Shown here: one piece after another, positions 1 to 4,620 of the stretch
How positions within the stretch are numbered: the first letter of the stretch is position 1
Layout of the letters: each line of letters begins with the position of its first letter
NCBI GenBank assembly: GCA_001796965.1
Contig: MGOA01000143.1
Coordinates: 6,691-18,428, forward strand
Direction: 5' to 3'
DNA length: 11,738 nt
DNA from: Chloroflexi bacterium RBG_16_64_43
GTDB taxonomy: Bacteria; Chloroflexota; Anaerolineae; Anaerolineales; RBG-16-64-43
Made by a program: the position numbers and the translations under genes
Notes under the pieces: generated by a model
What the model saw: the letters and a program-made list of their open reading frames with translations, nothing else
The model's database searches: none
What the model was told of the DNA's origin: nothing

Positions 1-364
1 TGCGGCAGCGCTCGTTGAATTTGTCGATGCCGTAGGCTTCGATTTGGTCTTTGCCGGTGAACCCGAGTTCTCGCTCGACCTCAATCTCGACCGGCAGGCC
101 GTGCGTATCCCACCCTCCCCGTCGGCGCACGTGGAAGCCGCGCATGGTGCGGTAGCGTGGGAAGAGATCCTTGAACGCGCGCGCCAAGACGTGATGCACA
201 CCCGGCCGGCCGTTGGCTGTCGGCGGCCCCTCAAAGAAGACCCACTCCGGGCTGCCACGGCGGTTGTCGAGCGAACGGTGAAAGATGTCGCGCTCCTTCC
301 AAAAGCGCAGCACCTCCTGCTCCAATCGCTTGGCGTCGAAATGAGATGTGACCGCTTCGAACAT
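1..364 (-). CDS. ileS: Isoleucyl-tRNA synthetase, N-terminal 121 residues (3' end outside window)
   Basis: Charges tRNA-Ile with isoleucine in the cytosol. Only the N-terminus lies in the window; the gene runs off the left edge. Visible class I synthetase features are the nucleotide-binding segment with FFEGPPTANGRPGVHH at about residues 43-58, where GVHH occupies the HIGH-motif position, and GWDTHGLPVE at 84-93, typical of IleS. PTANGRPGVHH is, as I recall, the form seen in the bacterial IleS clade nearer to the eukaryotic type than to the E. coli type; this was not verified. The ATG start is preceded by GGGAGG with a 5-nt spacer. It lies 50 bp downstream of alaX on the same strand, so co-transcription is likely. 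An isoleucine T-box lies further upstream on this strand (about 2242-2501). Confident in the identity. Confidence 0.95.
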   Translation of the reverse strand, partial: MFEAVTSHFDAKRLEQEVLRFWKERDIFHRSLDNRRGSPEWVFFEGPPTANGRPGVHHVLARAFKDLFPRYRTMRGFHVRRRGGWDTHGLPVEIEVERELGFTGKDQIEAYGIDKFNERCR

Positions 365-414
365 GCGTGCCTCCCACTCTCGTCGCAGGGCTCGCGCGCG
401 GCGGGCCGCGTCGA

Positions 415-1122
415 TCACTCGAGGGCTATTGCCAGACGTTTGTTAATGCGCCCCTTGCTCTTGTAGTCCACAATGCGGATCGCCCCTACCTCGCGCGTGT
501 TGGCCAGGTGCGTGCCGCCGTCGGCTTGCAGATCCAGGCCTACGATTTCCACCACGCGGATTTCGCGCAGGCCCTCCGGCAGCAGGTTGACCTTCGTTCG
601 GATAAGGTCCGGAATGGCCAGCGCCTGCTCCCGCGGAAGCAATCGGACTCGCACCTCACGCGCCAAGTCCACTTCACGATTAGCCCGCACTTCAATTTCG
701 CGGACCAAGTCCTGATGCATGTTCTCGAACTCGAAATCCATGCGGGCGTGTAGCACGTCCATGTTGCCGCCGGTAACATGAGCGCTGTAGTCGCGCCAAA
801 TGACGCCGCACAGAACGTGCATCGCCGTGTGTACGCGCATCAGTGCGTAGCGTCGATCCCAATCGAGTCGCGCGTGTACGCGCGCGCCTTCCGCCGGCGG
901 ATCGCCTTCGACCTCAAGGACAGCGCGCCCGCCCTCCTTGCGGACGGCGAGCACGCTCCATGTGCGCCCTCCGACCTCGAGCGTGCCGCGATCACACGGC
1001 TGGCCCCCGCCGCCGGGATAGAACGCGGTGCGGTCGAGAACAACGCCCGCCGGGCTGGAGTCGACCACCTGGGCATCGAATTCGCGCAGGTAGGAATCCA
1101 CGTAGTACATCAAATCTGTCAT
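415..1122 (-). CDS. Alanyl-tRNA editing protein, AlaX family (tRNA_SAD domain)
   Basis: Free-standing trans-editing hydrolase, expected to remove Ser or Gly wrongly attached to tRNA-Ala; cytosolic. The 235-residue protein has the N-terminal AlaRS-like beta-barrel with the GGGG-QP-CD segment (residues 37-44). The zinc motif HTAMH follows (H98, H102), then the second half-site at D201-G-G-T-H205. A C-terminal SKGRINKR stretch is the usual family tail. The second zinc half-site is normally CxxxH, and here Asp replaces Cys. The ATG at 1122 is preferred over one 20 codons upstream because GGGGTGA lies about 7 nt before it and residues 1-20 of the longer form look unlike the family. It lies 50 bp upstream of ileS and probably forms a two-gene unit with it. 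Both genes guard aminoacyl-tRNA quality, which explains the pairing. The size fits medium-length AlaX (AlaX-M). Confidence 0.9.
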   Translation of the reverse strand: MTDLMYYVDSYLREFDAQVVDSSPAGVVLDRTAFYPGGGGQPCDRGTLEVGGRTWSVLAVRKEGGRAVLEVEGDPPAEGARVHARLDWDRRYALMRVHTAMHVLCGVIWRDYSAHVTGGNMDVLHARMDFEFENMHQDLVREIEVRANREVDLAREVRVRLLPREQALAIPDLIRTKVNLLPEGLREIRVVEIVGLDLQADGGTHLANTREVGAIRIVDYKSKGRINKRLAIALE

Positions 1123-1175
1123 GGCAGGGTCACCCCGAACTGGGCGTGCGGCTGAGCCGCAACCCGCAGCGGCCG

Positions 1176-1203
1176 TTGACAAAACCGCAAATTATGTTAC
1201 AAT
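1176..1203 (+). promoter_or_regulatory. Sigma70-type promoter for the membrane protein/regulator pair
   Basis: A perfect TTGACA -35 box (1176-1181), a 16-bp spacer and TACAAT (1198-1203, 5 of 6 to consensus) predict transcription starting near 1210. It is the best promoter match in the window, in an A/T-rich island within GC-rich DNA. It drives the plus-strand genes at 1258 and 1874. Confidence 0.8.
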
Positions 1204-1219
1204 ACCAATTAGTTTGCAT
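1191..1219 (-). promoter_or_regulatory. Possible divergent promoter for alaX-ileS
   Basis: On the minus strand, CATAAT (1191-1196) could serve as a -10 box for alaX, with a poor -35 candidate (ATGCAA, 1214-1219) at 17 bp. If real, alaX-ileS has a local promoter independent of the distant T-box. The -35 position lies inside the palindrome at 1212-1226. Only the -10 is convincing. Confidence 0.35.
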
Positions 1220-1226
1220 TGCAAAC
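1212..1226. promoter_or_regulatory. 15-bp palindromic operator GTTTGCATTGCAAAC
   Basis: A perfect 7-bp inverted repeat (GTTTGCA/TGCAAAC) with one central base sits just after the predicted start of the plus-strand transcript, at roughly +2 to +17. It also overlaps the -35 position of the possible divergent alaX promoter. The placement suits a dimeric repressor blocking initiation or early elongation. The obvious candidate is the winged-helix regulator encoded by the second gene of this unit (1874-2203), making this autoregulatory. The palindrome is seen; its ligand is inferred. Confidence 0.65.
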
Positions 1227-1257
1227 CATTATTACCTCATTCGCGAAAGGGACAAGA

Positions 1258-1881
1258 ATGCACGAGGCGCGCCGCATTCAATTCGTGGTGACCAGCTTCT
1301 CCTATTTGCAGGGGCTGACCGCCGTCCCCTACGGGCTAGCCCTGGCGCTGGCGGCCGTCTGGGCCAATTCGCTCACCCACCGGGCCGGCGCGATCGATGT
1401 GCTGATCGTTTCGCTACTGGTCGCCGGGCTCCTTTTCGTTGCCTGGCTCGCCTCCCGATACTACGAACGCGAGTATGGGCGGGCGCTCGCGGCTCCTCCG
1501 GCCCGGCGGATCGATTGGGTCACGTCGCTGGCCGGGGCCGCCCTGGCGCTGGGCGCGTTCGGGCTGGATGTCTCATACGATCTGCCCTTCAGCGCCATCG
1601 GCCTGGTCGGCGCGAGTGCGCTGCTGGTCGTCTACTTCCGCGCCGCTTGGTTGGCAACCGGAAAGTACCTCCTCTACTATCCGGCTCTCGCTGCCGCCGG
1701 ATTCCTGGTGAGCATCCTTCCGGCCCTCGGCCTGGCCGGGTGGTGGACGAGGTTCGGCCTGCGTTCGCAGCTGCTTGCCATCTGCGTGGTGATCGGCCTC
1801 CTGTACGTCGTGGCTGGCATCTGGGGGCACCTGCTGCTCACCCGGATGTTGCCGCGGGACCGGGAAGAGCGCCATGTCTAA
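1258..1881 (+). CDS. Six-helix integral membrane protein, function unknown
   Basis: A 207-residue hydrophobic protein with about six membrane segments (residues 19-38, 46-66, 87-105, 112-133, 138-160, 170-195), a basic loop after the second (SRYYEREYGRAL) and a charged C-terminus (LPRDREERHV). There is no cleavable signal and I see no catalytic motif. The ATG at 1258 is chosen over an in-frame one at 1219 because AAGGGA precedes it by a few bases and the 1219 start would lie inside the palindrome right after the transcription start. Its stop overlaps the next gene's start by 8 nt, implying translational coupling with the regulator. Such pairs often form small autoregulated units in which the membrane protein is the effector. 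I do not recognise a named family. Confidence 0.8.
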   Translation: MHEARRIQFVVTSFSYLQGLTAVPYGLALALAAVWANSLTHRAGAIDVLIVSLLVAGLLFVAWLASRYYEREYGRALAAPPARRIDWVTSLAGAALALGAFGLDVSYDLPFSAIGLVGASALLVVYFRAAWLATGKYLLYYPALAAAGFLVSILPALGLAGWWTRFGLRSQLLAICVVIGLLYVVAGIWGHLLLTRMLPRDREERHV

Positions 1882-2203
1882 TCCCTTTGAAGAATTGGCG
1901 GCTCTCGACCGGGTCGTCCACGATCCGGCCCGTCTCGCCATCCTTACCGCACTGGCCGCTTGCCGGGGCGCCGATTTCACCTTCTTGCTGCGTCTGACCG
2001 GGCTGACGAACGGCAACCTTTCCAGTCACTTGACGAAACTTGAAGAGGCCGGGTTGGTGATGTTGGAAAGGCGTTTCGTCGGCAAACGTCCCAACACCCT
2101 GATTCAACTCACCGGCCGAGGAAGAGCGACCATTGATCGCCACTGGAAGCTGCTCGACGGCCTGCGCAAGAGCGCGCGAGACTGGTCTCCCGACTCGGAG
2201 TGA
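1874..2203 (+). CDS. Winged helix-turn-helix transcriptional regulator (HTH_34-like)
   Basis: A 109-residue DNA-binding protein. Residues 8-28 (LDRVVHDPARLAILTALAAC) form the first helices, residues 33-60 the helix-turn-helix with recognition helix around NGNLSSHLTKLEEAG, and residues 62-79 the wing (FVGKRPNTLIQLT). This matches the small MarR/ArsR-like winged-helix group (Pfam HTH_34, PF13601) as I know it. No metal-binding Cys motif of the ArsR type is visible, so it is unlikely to be a metal sensor. The start overlaps the upstream membrane-protein gene by 8 nt, with GGAAGAG before it. It likely binds the palindrome at 1212-1226 and controls its own unit. Its 3' end lies 38 bp from the end of the oppositely oriented T-box terminator, so the transcripts converge. 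Confidence 0.9.
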   Translation: MSNPFEELAALDRVVHDPARLAILTALAACRGADFTFLLRLTGLTNGNLSSHLTKLEEAGLVMLERRFVGKRPNTLIQLTGRGRATIDRHWKLLDGLRKSARDWSPDSE

Positions 2204-2241
2204 CTCCCTTTCCCCGCATCCGCCTTCCAAGGAAACAAAGA

Positions 2242-2266
2242 CTCCCGCCCCACACAGGGACGGGAG
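2242..2266 (-). terminator. T-box-controlled intrinsic terminator
   Basis: On the minus strand CTCCCGTCCC and GGGGCGGGAG form a 10-bp stem (one G-U pair) with a 5-nt loop, followed by the T-rich tail TCTTTGTTT (to about 2232). Its first arm is shared with the antiterminator, giving the exclusive choice expected of a transcriptional T-box. The plus strand lacks a T tract after the stem, so it should not terminate the convergent regulator transcript. Confidence 0.85.
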
Positions 2267-2501
2267 ATCCGCGGTACCACCCTGATTCCTCCCTCGCGGG
2301 AGGCGCTCCATCGGGCACGTGTGCATGCCCGCGCTCGCATAACGGTGAGCGGTCCGGCTGAGTCTACAAGCGCAGGGCGCCTTCGGTCAGCGGCTCCGGA
2401 AGGATTTTCGGCACCCGACCCGCGCCCGGCTCTCACCGCTCCCGGGCTCGCTGCGCAGATTGCTGGGCGCTTACTCGTTTCCATCAACGCCGATTTAGAT
2501 T
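2242..2501 (-). promoter_or_regulatory. T-box leader riboswitch, isoleucine specifier (AUC)
   Basis: Senses uncharged tRNA-Ile and permits read-through. On the minus strand it reads in order as follows. The Stem I base is TCGGCG pairing with CGCTGA. The conserved GATGG and AGTAA elements come next, then the distal AGCGAG/GGTGAGAG region. A GCGCCC/GGGTGC helix flanks the specifier loop GAAAATCCTTCC, with ATC at 2403-2405. Next is a GGGCA/TGCCC hairpin, then CCTCCC-GCGA-GGGAGG (2288-2303). The invariant T-box AGGGTGGTACCGCGG (2269-2283) and the terminator close it. The TGGT bulge pairs with a tRNA acceptor end having discriminator A, as in tRNA-Ile. GGGAG (2289-2293) can pair with CTCCC (2262-2266) to form the antiterminator, and that CTCCC is also the first terminator arm. 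No minus-strand gene starts immediately downstream; the next are alaX (1122) and ileS. The T-box is certain; the AUC specifier is likely. Confidence 0.93.
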
Positions 2502-2507
2502 TCGCCA

Positions 2508-2537
2508 ATTATGCCACACTCGCGCGATGCCGGTCAA
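2508..2537 (-). promoter_or_regulatory. Promoter of the T-box transcript
   Basis: The minus strand carries TTGACC (2532-2537) and CATAAT (2508-2513), each 5 of 6 to consensus, with an 18-bp spacer. Initiation is predicted near 2501, immediately before Stem I of the T-box. An intact promoter argues that the leader is still transcribed and is not debris. Confidence 0.72.
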
Positions 2538-2681
2538 GCCGCGACGGATTTCAACCGGAGGTCCTTGGTTTCGCGGGTCCGCGAGCGCAAAGCATGGCGT
2601 GAATCTCATAGAGGACCCCCGGGCGGGGCAAACGCATGGGGGGCAGATCAGCCTGCGCGGCGGCCCGCCTGGGGAAGAACA

Positions 2682-2713
2682 AGTCCCCTCTCCGTGTGGC
2701 GGGAGAGGGGACT
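2682..2713 (-). terminator. Strong hairpin terminator ending the minus-strand gene train
   Basis: A perfect 12-bp inverted repeat (AGTCCCCTCTCC/GGAGAGGGGACT) with an 8-nt loop lies about 80 bp past the stop of the LPXTG gene. On the minus strand it is followed by TGTTCTT, a modest U-rich tail. On the plus strand only CGTTTG follows, so plus-strand use is weaker. It separates the gene train from the T-box promoter. The CCCCTCTCC-type hairpin could also be a dispersed repeat; that cannot be judged from one window. Nothing else was recognised in 2538-2681 or 2714-2790. Confidence 0.65.
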
Positions 2714-2790
2714 CGTTTGACTCGTCGTTGAATTGTACGGCCCGATGGCGAGCCTGTTGGGCACGCGCCGAGGAGCGGCCGTCGAGCGGG

Positions 2791-3480
2791 TCAGGGGCTG
2801 GCTTGCCGTCGGCGCGCCTGTCGCGCAATGAGCGCCACGACGATCAACGCCAGGCTGATGACGACCAAACCCGGCAGGCCGGTGTCTTCGGCAAACCCGG
2901 TCTTGGGCAACGCGGCCGGCGTGATGCTGGCGGCGGCCTGCGGCGCGAGGGTGGTGACCGCTGCAGCCGTCAGCGATGCCAGCGCCGCGCGCGTTGCGGC
3001 GGCCTTGTTCGCGGCAATATCCGCGGTGGGGGCCGCAACGGTTCCGGCCGGCGTTGTGCTGGTGGCCGTCGCTGCAATCGCAGTCGTCTCGGGGGCCGCG
3101 GTGGTTCCAGCGGCGCTTGTCACGGCAGCGGTGGTTACCAGTGTGGGCGTGCTCGGCGCCGCGGTCACAGCGATCACTTTGGTGGCCGTCGGCTTGAGCG
3201 GGGTGGCCGTCGCAGCGGCGGTCGGCGGCGGCAACGTGGGTTGGACGATGGCCCCGGCCGTCTGGGTGACGCTCATGGCCACCGCCGTGTTCTGAGCACT
3301 GATCGTCGCGACCTGGTCGGTTCGTCCGGCGCGCAACCGCGGCGCCAACACGAAAGCGTAGACCAACAGCGCCACCACTGCGATGATCAGCACCCCTCCC
3401 ATGATGGCCGCGACGATAATAAACAGCCGGTTGCCGCCCTCTTCAGGCGGCGGTGCGCTCACATCGAAGTTGTCGGTCAT
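2791..3480 (-). CDS. LPXTG-motif surface protein with N-terminal TM and Thr/Ala-rich linker
   Basis: A 229-residue protein in three parts. First is a short acidic/Pro N-terminus with a long membrane helix (residues 19-45). A low-complexity Ala/Thr/Pro linker follows (about 70-185), likely extended and possibly glycosylated. Last is a C-terminal sorting-like signal: LPKTG at 191-195, a hydrophobic helix (201-218) and the basic tail ARQARRR. This order matches sortase substrates, although a second anchoring helix at the N-terminus instead of a cleavable signal is unusual. It may simply span the membrane twice with an external loop. AAGGAGA lies about 8 nt before the ATG. It is the last gene of the minus-strand train, 73 bp after the KOW-like gene, with a hairpin between. 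I see no sortase in the window. The antisense hydrophobic reading frames here are artefacts of Thr/Ala codons. Confidence 0.82.
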   Translation of the reverse strand: MTDNFDVSAPPPEEGGNRLFIIVAAIMGGVLIIAVVALLVYAFVLAPRLRAGRTDQVATISAQNTAVAMSVTQTAGAIVQPTLPPPTAAATATPLKPTATKVIAVTAAPSTPTLVTTAAVTSAAGTTAAPETTAIAATATSTTPAGTVAAPTADIAANKAAATRAALASLTAAAVTTLAPQAAASITPAALPKTGFAEDTGLPGLVVISLALIVVALIARQARRRQASP

Positions 3481-3509
3481 CGCTCGGTTCTCCTTCCATA
3501 CTCATCGCC

Positions 3510-3539
3510 CGCAACCGCGACATGCGCCGTGCGGTTGCG
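3510..3539 (-). repeat. Intergenic 9-bp inverted repeat (hairpin without U-tract)
   Basis: CGCAACCGC (3510-3518) and GCGGTTGCG (3531-3539) form a perfect stem with a 12-nt loop in the 73-bp gap between the KOW-like and LPXTG genes. No T-run follows on either strand, so it is not a canonical terminator. It may stabilise or process the mRNA, or bind a protein. Confidence 0.5.
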
Positions 3540-3553
3540 CGGCCAGGAGTGCT

Positions 3554-4612
3554 TCACTCGAGAATATCGACGTTGGCCAGCGGGACGAGCACCATGCCTT
3601 CCTCGGTCAGTTCCACTTCCAGGCACGCTGCCAAGAGCCCGCTCGGCAAGGCGGCTACACCGTGCGGCATCGAGGCAATCGTGCCCACCTTGCCCGCGTA
3701 GGGCGCGCGGATAATCCGCACCCTGCGGCCTACCACCGGCGCCACGCCCTCAGCCGGCACGTCTGCCGTCCCGACGGCCGGGAGCGGGATGACCAGCTCC
3801 GGCCGGCTGCCCAACCAGGCATTCAACGGCTGGGCATTCAGGCTCGCATCGCGGCCGACGTTGGTTGCCAGAAGTTCAAAGGCCGCGCTGTTCATCGGCC
3901 GCATGCCAAATCCATCGGTGAGCGCCAGTGCAAAATGAGCCTCACGCGCTGCCGGGACGAGCGTTGCCGGCATGCTGCCCACCATCAACCCGCGCACCGG
4001 CAGATTGGCCAATGCTTGGAGCACGTCCGGCCGGGTTACCCGGCCCGCAACGACAATTGTGCTCCGCAGGCCGATGTCAATCGCCTCCGGCGTCAATTCA
4101 GTATCCGCCGAGGGCGTGGCCATGCGCAAGACCCCGGCCTCCTCACGACCGTTGCCCCACACGGCTTCGACCAGCGCGCCGATGGTCTCAATCGTCACCG
4201 AGCGCTCGGCCTCCATCCCTACCACCACACCCGGAAGCCCGGCGCGCAATTCAAACGGCTCGCCGACCGCCTCGAACACCAGCCGGCCCTCTCCCTGCAC
4301 GATCACCCGGCCGCCCGTTGGTGCGCGCACCACCTTGCGCATCCAGCCCACCGGTCCGGCCAGGATGTCGCCATGGCTGACCGCATCCCCTGCCTTATAG
4401 CGGAAGTATTGGTCCGCCTTCTTGGGCGGCACGCCCAGGTGGTAGGCGACATCGATCAGGAAATGCTTGGGATACAGGGTGGTTCGACCGATCAAGTCGC
4501 CAGCCTGCACCTTCTGATTCAAGCGTGCAGTGATCGTGCCAGGCAGCGGCAATGCACGCCGCCGGCGCACAATTACCAGGGGGGCAACATGAGTCTGGGT
4601 TGGCAGGTCCAT
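3554..4612 (-). CDS. Soluble protein with barrel-sandwich-like N-terminus and KOW-like C-terminus
   Basis: A 352-residue soluble protein with no signal peptide or membrane helix. Residues 22-48 (LPLPGTITA...VQAGDLIGR) and 72-128 (YKAGDAVSHGDILAGP, then RAPTGGRVI) resemble the repeated half-barrels of lipoyl/biotinyl or RnfC-like barrel-sandwich domains, but no modifiable Lys motif is evident. The middle (about 160-270) looks like an alpha/beta domain with GLMVGSMPATLV and LTDGFGMRPM. Residues 295-352 (GRRVRIIRAPYAGKVGTI...LANVDILE) resemble a KOW/SH3-like barrel. The ATG at 4612 is chosen because GAGAGAG precedes it and it clears the MutL-like stop by 8 bp; an ATG at 4645 would overlap that gene. 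Placement directly after the ASKHA gene suggests the two proteins act together. Domain calls come from sequence patterns and no named function is offered. Confidence 0.85.
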   Translation of the reverse strand: MDLPTQTHVAPLVIVRRRRALPLPGTITARLNQKVQAGDLIGRTTLYPKHFLIDVAYHLGVPPKKADQYFRYKAGDAVSHGDILAGPVGWMRKVVRAPTGGRVIVQGEGRLVFEAVGEPFELRAGLPGVVVGMEAERSVTIETIGALVEAVWGNGREEAGVLRMATPSADTELTPEAIDIGLRSTIVVAGRVTRPDVLQALANLPVRGLMVGSMPATLVPAAREAHFALALTDGFGMRPMNSAAFELLATNVGRDASLNAQPLNAWLGSRPELVIPLPAVGTADVPAEGVAPVVGRRVRIIRAPYAGKVGTIASMPHGVAALPSGLLAACLEVELTEEGMVLVPLANVDILE

Positions 4613-4620
4613 CGTCTCTC

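Noticed and set aside
1573..2016. Minus-strand open frame antisense to the membrane protein and regulator, a possible T-box target
   Set aside because: The translation is low-quality and lacks hydrophobic or domain pattern. The plus-strand genes in the same place have clear TM and HTH signatures.
1838..2326. Minus-strand open frame of 162 codons beginning inside the T-box, a possible gene directly controlled by it
   Set aside because: It begins upstream of the T-box sequence, crosses the terminator, and is antisense to the well-supported winged-helix regulator. The translation is Arg/Gly/Ser-rich with no domain.
2682..2713. The 12-bp inverted repeat as a remnant of a mobile element
   Set aside because: It has no flanking transposase or target duplication. 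Position just after a gene with a T-rich tail fits a terminator better.
2828..3295. Plus-strand hydrophobic Ala/Val-rich frame, apparently a membrane protein
   Set aside because: It is the antisense reading of Thr/Ala-rich codons of the LPXTG protein and has no ribosome site; the minus-strand frame has a clear start, TM helix and sorting signal.
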